DNA of 64,000 bases, taken from NCBI GenBank assembly GCA_944472135.2, contig OX235263.1, positions 30,681,379 to 30,745,378 on the forward strand, in the 5' to 3' direction. Position numbers and translations under genes: made by a program. The notes below the pieces were generated by a model. It was not told where the DNA came from. It saw nothing but the letters and a program-made list of their open reading frames with translations, and ran no database searches. The number at the start of each line of letters is the position of its first letter. The stretch's first letter is position 1. The DNA is from Trichobilharzia regenti. Taxonomy: Eukaryota > Platyhelminthes > Trematoda > Strigeidida > Schistosomatidae. Positions 33,301 to 44,425 of this stretch are shown here, in pieces.

Positions 33301-33955
33301 GAGTAGCTTTAAGATTAGACATACTTATTCTTCACTACAGTGCAACCTGGAATAATTTATAGAACTGTTGAAAAATAATACCAACATCCAAAAATAGAAG
33401 ATGCTGCGTACAAGAATACATACATTCAACAAAATGTAATCAAACCACCAATGGAACTTCTCAAGTGATTGTCAACATAAGTAGACATTAAAATGTATAA
33501 TAGTCTACCCATTATGCACACGAAAAGCGTTACCAAGTAAAGTGACTATCGGAATGTCGCAAGACAGCGCTTAAAGGATCCCGTATCACTGTCGTTCGAA
33601 CCAATATGACTGAACTCAACAAACAGTTTTCGACCAAAATAAGCTAATTAACAGTGACGTTAATGAAAACAGTGGAATGAAAAGTATATGTCTATAACAG
33701 AACTTACTGGGATGATCGAAATCGAATTCGCTATTTAATGCCATTTTACGCTCTTCATCAGAGAGTTCACGATAAAAGGATGAAAGGGTGAGAACCACAA
33801 CTTTCTTTTCTTTTGCTTTCTTGAACAAGACGTCTTTTATTTTTTGACATGCTTCTGTCTAAAAGTGTTATATCATGTAGGAGAAGTACCTTCCCTGAAG
33901 CGGCTCCCCCACTAACACCAATTAGAAAAGGCTTGTATGAAGAGCTGTGAACCAT
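24196..33955 (-). CDS. UCK: Uridine-cytidine kinase, six exons
   Basis: UCK phosphorylates uridine and cytidine to UMP and CMP (pyrimidine salvage). Exons on the minus strand: 33890-33955, 33708-33858, 27078-27174, 26899-27044, 26754-26851, 24196-24378. These total 741 bp, or 246 residues plus stop; human UCK2 has 261. All borders are GT/AG and all phases agree. Seen: Walker A GGAASGKT, created by joining exons 1 and 2; SSFYREL and FDFDHP (exon 2); HTYDCSAYS (exon 3); DVVIVEGILTFYQKEVRDLF and FVESDADTRL (exon 4); VLRDVSTKGRRLESVL and KPAFEEFCLP (exon 5); TKKYADVILPRAPDNQVGVD (exon 6). Every landmark of the family is present. Introns are 31, 6533, 33, 47 and 2375 bp. The gene is probably functional. 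Confidence 0.93.
24379..26753 (-). other. Intron 5 of the kinase, with SINE and microsatellite
   Basis: 2,375 bp. It holds an (AT)n run at about 25002-25023, a tRNA-like SINE of family D at about 25205-25440 on the plus strand, and otherwise unrecognised sequence. Confidence 0.75.
25205..25440 (+). repeat. tRNA-derived SINE, family D copy
   Basis: Head GTGCGCCGTGGCATAGCGGT, A-box-like TGGCATAGCGG, B-box-like GCTTCGACCCC, body CTTACCTCGCTGAGCCAG. It shares head and body with the minus-strand copy at 20445-20650. It lies antisense within kinase intron 5. Confidence 0.65.
26754..26851 (-). CDS. UCK: Uridine-cytidine kinase exon 5
   Basis: 98 bp, acceptor TATAG and donor GTAAGT. The acceptor was chosen over two nearby AGs because it restores VLRDVS, matching VLRDIS of the family. 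Confidence 0.88.
26899..27044 (-). CDS. UCK: Uridine-cytidine kinase exon 4
   Basis: 146 bp, separated from exon 3 by the 33-bp intron 27045-27077. It contains the EGI segment and the FVESDADTRL segment, family landmarks. Confidence 0.9.
27078..27174 (-). CDS. UCK: Uridine-cytidine kinase exon 3
   Basis: 97 bp, phase 1 in and phase 2 out; acceptor GGCTTAG. It encodes NSFDFKYLAEVLRKIK and YDCSAYS, matching DAFDNELILKTLKEI and YDFVSHS of the family. Confidence 0.9.
28419..28735 (+). repeat. Dispersed repeat interrupted by a short RTE 3' tail with GAGT duplication
   Basis: The repeat (TGGGCACTGTGGTAGAGT ... TATAATTCCATT ... TTTCGAGCACAAACTATTGC) is whole at 30918-31052 and 43035-43190. Here a 170-bp piece of RTE 3' end (28451-28620) interrupts it. 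GAGT occurs at both borders (28447-28450 and 28621-28624), consistent with a 4-bp target duplication of a strongly 5'-truncated LINE insertion. Confidence 0.75.
28880..29879 (-). pseudogene. Penelope-like element: RT C-terminal part plus GIY-YIG
   Basis: On the minus strand from 29870: GVAIGSPISPIVADIFMDSW (RT block), TYVDDIFSVKNKT (catalytic YVDD, about 29730), then after breaks a 198-residue open frame from 29476 with FIRKIEKG, SETLRRILNKAGI, IPCNHCEVNYIGQTSRSG (Cys pair and GIY-YIG core), and the C-terminal WRAREVDY. It is a third Penelope family member, distinct from the CSCGADYIG type at 18.3 kb. A stop replaces a residue just before GVAIGSP, and the 5' part is cut at 29880 by the duplicated LTR segment, so it is dead although the endonuclease frame is intact. 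Confidence 0.85.
29881..30440. repeat. About 560-bp duplicated segment, copy 2 (truncated solo LTR plus flank)
   Basis: Near identical to 19880-20439. The LTR portion is minus-strand 29881-30131 (5' part only) and the flank continues to 30440. It joins directly to Penelope RT sequence at 29880. Confidence 0.85.
30527..32230 (-). pseudogene. RTE-type (SR2-like) LINE, 3' UTR to RT
   Basis: The 3' end (about 30535-30680) matches other copies. Coding remnants on the minus strand: ARIQRVRLTYTNLRHLWRSCD and VRLSAKGCIYCSAICCVLFY near 31430-31370, then upstream toward 31890 GCPLSPFLFIFIIDVLVG (RT GxPQ/GCPLSPxLF block). Many stops. A dispersed repeat (30918-31052) is inserted in it. Confidence 0.78.
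32675..32912. repeat. 45-bp inverted repeat element, about 240 bp
   Basis: Arms 32675-32720 and 32868-32912 are inverted copies with about 3 mismatches (core TGTGATCAAGATTTGACCGG). A diverged direct relative of the arm, GATCAAAATTTGACC, lies at about 32559. No ORF. It is a possible fold-back or MITE-type element. Confidence 0.75.
33708..33858 (-). CDS. UCK: Uridine-cytidine kinase exon 2
   Basis: It starts with the Thr that completes Walker A and ends in phase 1 after DHP, with donor GTAAGT. It encodes the VVLTLSSFYREL segment, matching the substrate-binding SQDSFYR segment of human UCK; the aspartate of human QDSFY is replaced (TLSSFY), a difference worth noting. Confidence 0.9.
33890..33955 (-). 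CDS. UCK: Uridine-cytidine kinase exon 1
   Basis: 22 codons from the ATG to the Lys of Walker A (FLIGVSGGAASGK). The donor GTACTTC follows, and the intron is 31 bp (33859-33889) with acceptor TTTTAG. Confidence 0.9.
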
Positions 33956-34260
33956 CTCAACCTGAGAGAGTGTAGAGATGCAAGCGTCTTACGGAGAGGC
34001 TGAGCACTTGAAGGTCACTTGGCCATACTGTGATTGGTAGAATTTCCTTTGCATTAACGTTGCGGCTAATACGTATTGGACGTTACTGATGTGGGCTTTG
34101 AAATAATTGTAAAAAAATTAGATGAACATCATTTTTTTCAGCTAGAAAAACAGATAATTATGTGTATGAATGGCGACGGCAAAGAATGGCCACCAAAGCC
34201 AAATTACATTTAGTCTACAAATTATATCCTTCTTGGTGATAAGTGGCATTTCATTTTTTG

Positions 34261-34439
34261 ATTTTATAGATTGACTCCACACAGTATTTTTGATAAAAGT
34301 ATATAATTTTCAGCATGTGGTATCCGTAGCCCAAATTTAGCAGGCTGATCACTGATATGAGGTATGCGTCTGCAGGGGATCGAACCCTGGACCATGTGCA
34401 TGGTCGGCGAGCGGCCTATCCGCTGTGCCACCGACGCAT
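34261..34439 (-). repeat. SINE family A copy 5
   Basis: Minus strand, head GCGTCGGTGGCACAGCGGAT, B box GGTTCGATCCC, full body. It lies about 300 bp upstream of the kinase start codon, in the likely promoter region. Confidence 0.78.
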
Positions 34440-34999
34440 ATATAAGCATACATGGGCAACAGTAAAAAATAGATACCCAAATCAAATGGCCTTTAGCCAA
34501 CCAATAAGACGGCCAGGCATGACACATGAATGGTGTTCATAACTTTCGTTGTAAGTTTCATAAAGATGTTTTAATACCAGTAATACAACGACTAGATCTC
34601 CTAGGCACTACCACTCATACACTCGACTAGGAAGGTTATTCAAGGTTATCATTAGACTATATTCATCATAAAGTCAATCATACTTCTGAATTAGTAGATC
34701 CTAAAAGTGGAACTCATACAAAATTTATTGAAAGACTCTGCGTGAACCTAAAATTACGTATTATAATATTTAATGGTTCCGGACATAATATGACATGATG
34801 ATTTTGATGCTTTTGCTTTACTGTTGCCGATACGATATACAGCCACTTAGATTTGTTTTATTCACATTGGCTTTATATGTATACAGAAGCTCCTTGAGAA
34901 ACTGAGGCCAGCTTTTACATCATCTTAGAGATACAAGCCCTGTATAATTCAGTTTTATTACATATACGGGTCAAGTTAATTTTTAAGCACCACTAACTA

Positions 35000-37900
35000 C
35001 CAATCAACGAATGATCTTGACTGGCCGAATGAGCTTCAACGGCGTGAGGTGAAGGTTCTCTTCCACTTAATGCGGGCCAGATGTCAGTGAAGGCAAGTTA
35101 ATGATTCTAATTTTTCGTAGGAATATTTGTAGCCAGGTCACGCTTGCCCTTCACCCAGATTTCGTATACTTGTAACCACGGGGTTTTAAAGCAGCCTGTG
35201 ACAGGCGTGGCTGCTGACACAGAGAATACAGAAAACGTGTAAGTACCGTTAAGAGACTGAGATCTAATACTCGTCAACCGTCTGAACGCCTCAGCTCCGT
35301 TGACGATTCTATACTTTTGACACCAGACACACTCAAAGCTATGGTATCTGATATCATGGAGGAACCAATAGGTAACGCGGCTCGCAGCAAAAATTATTTA
35401 CTGACACTTCAGAAATTAATAGCAGACTTACAATGTAAGTTTGACAGCATTATGAACCTCACGCAACTGTGTAACCCATCACAAAACATCTGCCTAGAAT
35501 CACTTATCAAATCCAAGAGCATTATTGACTATTTGGCTGAAGAAGCTGCTAAAAGAATTATGTTTTCGCGTGACATCTTGGAATATAGCATTCTAGACCG
35601 AGAGCCTATTGCCAAACCTAAAACTTCATGTCTAAAGGCATGTAAAGTGTAGTTAATCGACTGTCAGGTTGTGCGTTTTCGTAATAAATCTAAAAACCAC
35701 TCATGTCCCGTGCTTTTCAAGTCAGGTTTATTGAAGAATCTAGGAATTTTCTGAAATGTGCTAAGATAATAGGCTCTTCAACACCCTACAACAACATTGG
35801 GGTTGCACCAGGTTTAACGCCATCGCCAAGACGATGCCGCTCAGGAACACTAAATGCTGATAACTCTCATAGGACAACTGTAGATGATGTTCAATGCGTT
35901 ATTCCGTCTGGCAATATCCCTGATGACCGAATGCATCAGACATTTTCACATGCACTGACAAATATTATATAAAGACACTGATGCCGACACTGAAATGGTG
36001 AACATAGATTAATCAAGAGAACATAATGTTGAAAAATATAGTTTGCACACTGACACAGACGTCAAGAGCCAGAAAACATGAAAACGCACCTAACTAGTGT
36101 TCCACCCACCTTCTTATAAGTCACTTAGCCCTCAGTCTGGCAATCTACCCACTGTGAAATACTAGTCTAATTTAGCTACCCAAAAAAGCAAGTTCTCTAG
36201 GCGTTGTCCTCAACCTGGAGGACAATTGTACAATTCAATAACTATACAGCCTAGTTCAGACAATGTGTATTTATATATATCAAATATTTAACTGTTGAAA
36301 CATTATTAACTTGTAGACAATCTACGATTTGATATTATATCATACTTGATCGTGCCTGTAAAAATGGCATGCATTTTCATGTAAATTTATATGTTTATAT
36401 GAGAATATACATTATTATTATTATGACAAACGTCCTGTGTCAAGGAACGTAAACCTAAGTTCCTATTGCTACGAAGACGCTCCGAATCGATAAATACTAT
36501 GTACTTTCTTCGACTTCAACTCCAAAACACCAGTATTGTAAGAAGAAAGCTACATTGTTTGGCAATTAGAGTGGAGAACAGTACAAGTCTACAAACAAAT
36601 GTTTTATACAAATTTATTATGTACTTTTATTTGTTTTTGTGCGTCCTCGTCGAACTTGCACACGATCAAACCATTCGCGCCTTCGAGTTGCCCACCAATC
36701 GCCACCAGTTCCAAAAACAAACGTTCAGTGTTCACGTCCATTGACATACTGTTTCCGTTAAAGAACCAAGGCACCGGAAGTGTTCAAGCAAAAGAAACCC
36801 CATTTAGCATGTGCTGGCTGCCCTGTCAGCCATCATCAACCAGTTGATAATAAAAGGGGGGAACCGAAGTAAATAAATTAAATACTGAACTCAGAGTAAG
36901 AAAGCCCTTTGATATGATGGAGTCGAAAGCACCTCTAAGCCACCTTTCCAAGAGTAGGTCAAATATGATAGACCAAGCTCCTAGAGGTAGGCCCAATTGG
37001 TCTCAATCAGGAGGCCAATTATATCCAACTATTAATTGTAAGCAAAACACATGACTAGGTATTGGTATTATTCTGCTCATTCACTACGTAAACCCGTTGT
37101 TATCCAGCCCCTTCTTAATATTCCATCAACTAAAAGTTATAGAAAAGCCCCCAAACATCGGCTACAGACTAGATTCAGCAAGCTAAATAGGCCCACGAAA
37201 CCCACTCATACATCTTGTGTATTTAGTAGGAACCATGTATCTATTTCTCAACAAAACCTGATATGGTCTGAAGACTACTCGAAACAGATACCAACACTTC
37301 ATTCCTATTCTGGGAACAAATTACCCAATATTCATACTGATCATAACTTTCACAACAGCACTGCAACTATTAGCCGCTTAGAGCAAATTTTAACCAGCGT
37401 CAGTTAACAGAAACACCTTGCATCATGCATGTAGCACGCATGATATCGTATCAGTCCCTTGCTGGCATAGCGAACAGTCTACAGCTAGGGCAAGGTACAT
37501 TTCTCAGTAGATAGCTGCTACTGTGTCGGCACCAAATGCGGAGACTAATATCTCTAAAATACTAATATCTGATTATCCTACAGGTGTCTCTCACCGCATA
37601 CCCAATCCAAACGACAGACCATTTCCGACTACCGCCTTACAAGCATGCCTGAAGTCTTTCTGTGATCTAAATATATTGGTAAATGAGTCTAAAAGCATGT
37701 ATACAGTGGATACTAGAGGATTATTCTATCAAGATGTTGTCCGCTCACTGAAACCACGTAGTCAGTGTTTATCTATTATCCTGGTAAATACGAGATCACT
37801 TCTAAGCAAACACTTAACACTAAGTGCATTAGCTTCTATATGCAGACCGTCATTGATTATGATCACTAAAGCCTGGTGCATAAGTGAAATCTCTAATGAC

Positions 37901-38290
37901 GGCCTAAGGAATGATAGATGCAGCCACTTTCATTGGACACTAGTAACTAGTGTGACGTGTCTAGTTCTTTCTTTGGTGCAGAATGAATTCTATCAGTCAA
38001 TTGTGCAGTGTGGCCACCGTGCTAGGTATCTCGGCATCAAAGAACGCCGTTGGTATTAGATGGTTGCAGGTAATCGGCGAGAAGCCTTGGACCTAGGTTT
38101 CCTGCTAGTTGGCACTCATCAGTCAGCAAGTCGTGTCTGTAACATGGAAGGAACTCATGTCACTTCTGAAGGAACACGAACAACGTAATACCATCTGCAG
38201 TACATGTGGGACATCAATTTCTAGGTAGGGGCCATAAAATATCAGTATATTCTTTTAGCATATCTCCTGAAACAAAGGGCGTTGATAAGG
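35000..38290 (+). pseudogene. CR1-like LINE, 5' part (ORF1 region and start of endonuclease)
   Basis: From about 37385 the sequence aligns with the start of the LINE at 46764 (TTTTAACCAGCGTCAGTTAACAG versus TTTTCACCAGCGTCAGTTAACAG) and encodes SQCLSIILVNTRSLLSKHL, RPSLIMITKAW and ISNDGLRND of the endonuclease. Upstream open frames at 35317-35652 and 37051-37407 probably belong to ORF1/5' UTR of the same family. A foreign segment (37936-38166) interrupts the endonuclease, and alignment resumes with the segment at 38167-38290 that matches 47745-47845. A 3' LINE tail of the same family (36215-36426) is nested in the upstream part. Confidence 0.65.
36215..36426 (+). repeat. CR1-like LINE 3' tail ending in (ATT)n
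   Basis: Near identical to 51662-51880, the 3' end of the LINE that starts at 46764: AACCTGGAGGACAATTGTAC, the hairpin-like GCCTGTAAAAATGGCATGCA, then (ATT)n. It is a very short 5'-truncated insertion. Confidence 0.8.
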
Positions 38291-39149
38291 CATATCCCCT
38301 ATTTGAAGTGGCGCCTCTGGCTTAACCTTGACGGCATTTGCGCGGTTTCGTTGATTCGAGTTGGAGCTAGTCGTCCAGCAAACGCAGTAGGCGCGATTTC
38401 GGTGCTTATTTTGCTCTTGTTGGATGAATTTATATGAAAATTATTGTTCTTGAGCATTTACTTATTTCTTGTGTGACAGGACGCTTAAAAACATGGTTCA
38501 TGCAGTGATTTTTGGCATGTCGATAAGGTTCGCGTACATTTCAACGACTGTCATCCGATAAATTTCTTTGCACATTGGCGGAAACTTGTACTCGGTCTCA
38601 AATTTCCCTATCAGCATTTGTGCAGTACCTATTACTGCTGCAGGAACCGAAGAATATGGTTGATATCAAATTTTGCATCCTTCCGCAATTTTGTGTGGTG
38701 TTTTGATAGCTGAAAGTCAATGGAATGCATAAATACAAGCGAAAATTAGTGTTCACAAAGGGGAAGAAACTGTAATATGTTTTACGATCACTTACAACAT
38801 TCAGTGTTTTCTGCCAAAATTTTTAAATGAGTTAAATGCACACTGCAACATTTTAGTAACTTGGTGGATTTCAATACCATCCTCGTGATCAGGTACGTAA
38901 AGACATCTGACGTGTGTGTCATTTTGTCCTATTAGTGAGTTTGGTTTCATAAACTTCCGATTTTTATTATTGTCCTGACGCCACATTATTCGCGCTTGTT
39001 CGAAGTTAATTCACAAAATTATTTTAAAACCACGTAAAAGTTGCACTCACTGAAAATCTGGCGGATTTTTCCAACTATGCACAGAAATGATTGTACATAA
39101 GTGAAAAGGATGTTTTTTACTATTCGGATTAACATTTATCAAGTGTACG

Positions 39150-39728
39150 TATTATCTCCAGTGTACATGTTAAACATATTTTGCTATCGACTGTAAATTG
39201 TGACTGAATAATATGATCCTATTTCTGTAACAATTTGATGATGCCTGTAAACTAGCGTCCCTCATGTACTGTATCATGAGAATAAATTTATTTATTTATT
39301 CCTATACTTCATGATGTGCTCCATTGAATGACTTGTTATATTGTGGAATAACTTCAAGCTTCATTTTTTCCCAAGTATTTTTAATCCATCCAAAACATAC
39401 TTGGGTTTTTTTGTTAATGCGAAGTTAATATTCCTATATTTCATGACGTGCTCCATTGAATGACTGGTTATCATATTGTTCCCACAGACCTAAGACAAAA
39501 CCGCCAGCAACCATGTAACTTAACCATGAACCAAATTTATGAAATTTATATAATGCTTATCCATGCCTGTATATTTGGTGTGTCCTACACAAGTAGGAAA
39601 AAATGTGTATTTTATTAAAACATTACTATTAATTATGATTGCTAATCGTATATGTAATTTATCATATTGATGATGCCTGTAAACTGGCGTCTCTCATGTA
39701 CAAAATGAGAATATACTTATTATTATTT
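39150..39728 (+). repeat. Two LINE 3' tails in tandem
   Basis: Tail 1 ends 39232-39300 with GATGATGCCTGTAAACTAGC and TTTATTTATT. Tail 2 (about 39322-39728) contains TTTTTGTTAATGCGAAG and ends GATGATGCCTGTAAACTGGC with TTATTATTATT. Tail 2 matches 54130-54594. The GCCTGTAAA...GGC stretch is a recurring feature at the 3' end of these LINEs. Confidence 0.75.
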
Positions 39729-39730
39729 TT

Positions 39731-41402
39731 AAGTAGTGTCCGACATCTCTTAAAGCTATGGACGTGAGGTTTAGAAGTAATTGCTGTATCCATTTAGGGA
39801 AGGCTCATCGATTTCTACAAGTAAGGGCTACGCATCATATTCCTAAATGCCTCCAGAAGCAACAGAATCTTCAGAAGTTATTAATGGGGTCCCAGCTCCT
39901 CTATTTCGAAACATATTATAGGGACAGGACATAAAACTGACTTTTGCACATTTTTTAAACCTATCTGTAAAACGTTTTTGGATTGCATCCTAAAGTTTGT
40001 GGAAGCCGAAGTGTGATTAGGAAGTTTAAACCACTTTTGTGAATTCCAAGACTATTCGTCATCACACGAAACCTTTTTTGTTAAACTTCGTTTTGATACT
40101 AGTCATGGTAGATGTACTAGTACCTCTGATAATTTGTTTAGTGATCTTCATTGTTATTTTGACCTCCAATATGTGGTTTTAATTCCACCTAAATTTATTT
40201 TCTAGACTTTTAACTGTATTAATCTCATATGTATTCCTATAACAAGTCCATGCGTCACCAAATTGTTCAAAATGTGTTGCACAAATACAACACTGCACGA
40301 CTCATACAAATTACGTCTTCTTATTACTTTGTCTAAATATCCACTTGTGTCAAAAATAGTGACTGATGTAATCGCACATCGATATAAACTTTCATTAATT
40401 CTTACTGTGATATCTCGTTAATATTATATTGGTAGTTATTACCATGTATACATCCTGTGAACCCTTGTTTTCTTCTTTAGATAATCTGTAGTCCCAGTGA
40501 CCTCGTGGGATTCGTTGCTGAAGAAAGTGGTTTCCAGTACCGTTGATTTTATATTTTGTGTCGAATCACTAATAAATGTATTCTCTATACCTCAAATAGA
40601 CATTCTACTTGTTAATAGTCACTACTAACTTTATAGAATTTTGTGAGCTACAGAGTTAGGGAGATTAGGGTCACGTGTGGTGTTGAAGATACGTCCGCCC
40701 CTGAGGAATATTGTCGTCAATATGGAGTACATTCTCGTGATAAATCTGATAGCAGTAATTATTATCAGTACCTATATTTCGTATGGATGGTATATAACGA
40801 AACGTACTAATTCAGTAGTCAAAGGCTAGAAATATCCGTTAAAATTGAAACAGGTGCTCATGTAAGGGAAAACTGATTAATCGAAAGTTGAAACATCACG
40901 TAAGTGATAAAGTTTATAGCATTGTTTACATGCGAATAGTTAAGGTTATTTATTTAGAAATGATGGTAACTCGTTGATGGTTTAAGGGATGTTCTGTTTG
41001 ATAGGAAATAGATGGGACATTGTAACTGAAATACAGTGTAACTGGATAAGCAACATCAGCTGGCCAGTGTACACATATTTTGAAGTAAAACACGATCGGG
41101 TAAAGTGTTTCGAAGACAGGAGTAGAGCAGTCTTCTGGAACTATTAATTTAGTGAGCAATTGAATTTGTCTTTGAATTAAGACTGAAAGTAAGCGGCATA
41201 TTGGTAAGCTAAACGATTATCATTATTCAATTTCGTTAGAATAAGTATCAGAGTACTGTTTTACTCATCATTCTGTCTTTTGAATAACTTAGTAACATGG
41301 CGTTTACTTTCGGATCCAAATTACCACGTAAAGGTTAATATCCCTAAGATTAAATTGTCGCCAAAGTAAGTAAATATGTTCATTTCTGGAAAATACTTTA
41401 TT
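39731..41402. other. Intergenic, no recognised gene
   Basis: AT-rich sequence without a recognisable coding or repeat signature. Confidence 0.35.
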
Positions 41403-41594
41403 TTTTTTTGATTTTTATTTACAGCTTGATTCCACACTGTATTTTCGGTACAAGTATGGAATTTTCAGCATGGGTATCGGTAGCCCAAATTTTGCAGGCC
41501 AACCATAGATATCAGATGTGCGTCGGTGCGGGCTCGAACCCCGGACCATGCGCATGGTCGGCGAGAGTCCTAACCACTGTGCGACCGACGCACT
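41403..41594 (-). repeat. SINE family A copy 6
   Basis: Minus strand, head GCGTCGGTCGCACAGTGGTT, B box GGTTCGAGCCC, body ending in an A-rich tail (T run at 41401-41409 on the plus strand). Confidence 0.78.
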
Positions 41595-43034
41595 AAGGTT
41601 TGGAGTTGTTTTTTCACTACCACAACACCAGGTGACTCACCAATTAGTCGCAAAGTAAAACTAGATCTGTCAAAAAGAGTCTGCTCCTGACTTCTAGGTT
41701 TCGTGAAGGTAGAACTATATACATAGGCTAATAGGATTAGACGCATGATGTCAATTCGAAACTAGGTAATTACGTTTCGCAGCTACAGGAGACACCACGT
41801 TACAATCTATTCCTTTAATCGTGTCAATCAATGTGACATCAATTAAGGCTAGAGAAGGAACACCACTGGTTTTCACAAAATCCATTTGTGTTCCCTAATA
41901 TAATGTGCATTCCGCAATTATAGGCAAACTAGGAAACGCACCAAGTCATCACATATACGAACAATAATTGATTTAAAGGAATGCCTACTCGATATGATCC
42001 AGAGTTTATGTGAAGTGACACATGCCTACATATGAAAGTGCGTGTGTAAGGTATCGCATTTCGTCAGCCTTTCGTCTAAGTGACTCAATGGGTCGCCTCC
42101 ATATTTAACAAATGCTCAGTCCATGAATTCTATTTGTACCTGTAAAACACATAGAATACCCTGCTGGGATATGGTGCTGTGTTACACTAGAGTCCCTCAG
42201 TTTACAGGTAAATCACACTTAATATCAGTATTGCGGCTTTTAGTTGAAAAAGTCATTCGACTGTGTCACAGCTGCTTTTGGCTGGATTCCTCAGTACCAA
42301 GTATTATTCCCTATGAGAGTGCATTGAAGAAACCCTGCAGGGTGATATTGAAGCTTCGCCGAAAATTGAATAGAAGCATTCCACTCATACAAGATGGATG
42401 CAGTAAAGAATACATTATTAACTCATTGTGCTCACTCCTACATTACCCTATAAAATTCTCTAGTTTGGAAATGAAAAATCCACATATATATTGTGTCGTT
42501 AACTTCAGATACACACTAATATCTAAATTTCATACGCTTTCTGTCTCACTACTCCATGTAATAATAGTTTGACTGTTATTTCCGAATGCAGTAATAAGTA
42601 TTTCATGGGCCACGAGTAGCACTTGGTATTCAGCAGAGGTATGGGCACTTAGTGATTGTAATTTAGAGAACTGATACGACAAGGTTAGCTTTTTTCTAAT
42701 ATATACGCAACTATCAACACAATGAAAAGATAATGACGAATTGTTATCACAAGCATTCTATTTACTATGGAGGGAATGTTATTACAAGCTAACTTCACAG
42801 TAACATGTACAAGTCTTGCATGTCATTGCATCAGTAATATTAGCACACTAATTGTATTACGGCCAAGTGTAAATGATTTAAAGGCATCGTAACAATAACT
42901 TTGCGGGAGGTAGATGTATTGAAAGACTGCTTGCAGACACTATGTATGACGATATCTAGTAGAATGTCTACGGAGACTGACAACCTGCAATGAGGAAGAC
43001 AAAAAGGAAACAATTAGGAGACACATAAGATAAG
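41595..43034. other. Intergenic with one unassigned 149-codon frame
   Basis: 42123-42572 on the plus strand is open for 149 codons, starts MNSICTCKTHRIPCWDM and has a hydrophobic end. I do not recognise it. Its Cys/His content and the surrounding relics suggest mobile-element debris, not a host gene. Confidence 0.3.
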
Positions 43035-43190
43035 TATTTTTGACATAAGTATAAAATTTGGGCACTGTGGTAGAGTATAACTCCATTATGGATACGATTT
43101 TATTTTGATAAATCACACAGTGTTGCACAGCAATATTACTTGGTGGCGTTTTGAGCACAAACTATTGCTCATAATCATATCAAGTCAGTC
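43035..43190 (+). repeat. Dispersed repeat, intact copy
   Basis: TTGGGCACTGTGGTAGAGTA at the left and a TTTTGAGCACAAACTATTGC segment at the right; same family as 28419, 30918, 4361 (minus) and 2016/2490. Confidence 0.7.
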
Positions 43191-43799
43191 ACACAACTTT
43201 TTGCCTCATTCATATACATGAGTATTTTAGTTAAGCGTACTACAGGGATAGAAGGTCACTCATCTCATTCACTTCTATTCACACTATTTCTTACGTCCGT
43301 GTTACTGACTTTTGGTTTATGTTTTCCTCTTCGGTGCACTTTATCTGGACAGTTTAAGGAATCGGGAAATGCATAGAGTACTTAGGAAACGGCATGAATA
43401 ATTGTTTAAGCTAATTAACACTAGGTAGTTGTGACACTACGCATCTGCAGTGACAAAGCTGACTGACTGAGTTTTAACATGGAAATGAGCACAGAAGTGT
43501 AGCAGTTCGATTTGTGACGTTCCACACTTGAAAAATATTATATTTAGTTGGTAATAAGCAAAACATATTTCATCAGATGTGTTTCAATTTCGCATTTGGG
43601 CTACACGATAAAATTAACTAACTAATGAGATATAACGGGACAGAGTGTGAGAGTTATCTCGGGTAAGAGGAGAAATTATTGTAAGATCACTTTTTTCAGT
43701 TAGACAAGAACTAAATGAAAAAATACGATTACCATTTGTTGACATTTTGCTTATTTTTATCGACGTTTTAGCATTTCATTATAACTGGACTATAGATCA

Positions 43800-44420
43800 T
43801 TCTGACAGACTGACTTTCAACATAGAAGCTTGCACACAAGTGCACCCGCTTAAGTTAGCACATTACATGTAGCACACAAAGGTAGAAGAAAAAAGAAATT
43901 AAATGTCACTATAATGAGCATAAATGTGATGAAAAACAAACAGTCATATGGAAAAAATATAAGGGTTGCTCAGATATGTGAGATTACATAGAGTGAATGC
44001 ATCTGTGTCATTAACAACGTTTGGAATCACATTTCTACTTAACACTAAGCTTAACCCCAATATTACTCACCATATTAGACTACTTAACACAGAAGAAAGG
44101 GTACAGACACTACGATCAAAAACCAGTAGTCTTTTCATATCTTCCAGTTTCAATGGTCACTTATCGCAGCCTAAGTGGACAATACCATCAGCATACACTA
44201 AGTTGACAAGACTGTTCCCTGGTAAGGGCCTAAAGTGAGTAACAGACAATTCGGTTAATAAATTTATGATGAAATTGAACTAAAATAAGGACGACAGTTG
44301 TAGAAATGAGCCTTGTACTACATCCTTCTTTGAAATATCAGTTCCTTCATAGTTTAGTTTCAGTAATAAGTGAATGGAATGCAGTCTACAGATTCATGAA
44401 ATTCGCACACTGACGTACTA
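43800..44420 (-). pseudogene. RTE-type LINE relic
   Basis: The 3' end segment (ACATAGAAGCTTGCACACAA) begins near 43820 and is followed by badly decayed sequence parallel to 31200-32000 and to the copy at 45655-46600. No usable frame remains. Confidence 0.55.
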
Positions 44421-44425
44421 CTTTC

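Larger units (their letters stand above)
27175..33707 (-). other. Intron 2 of the kinase, loaded with mobile elements
   Basis: 6,533 bp between exon 2 and exon 3. From low to high coordinate: unrecognised AT-rich sequence (27175-28415), dispersed repeat with nested RTE tail (28419-28735), Penelope RT/GIY-YIG (28880-29879), duplicated solo LTR segment (29881-30440), RTE LINE (30527-32230) with another dispersed repeat inside, an inverted-repeat element (32675-32912), and unrecognised sequence. Confidence 0.8.

Noticed and set aside
36599..36847. 82-codon frame as a small host gene
   Set aside because: No motif, no splice context, and it lies within the CR1-like LINE 5' region.
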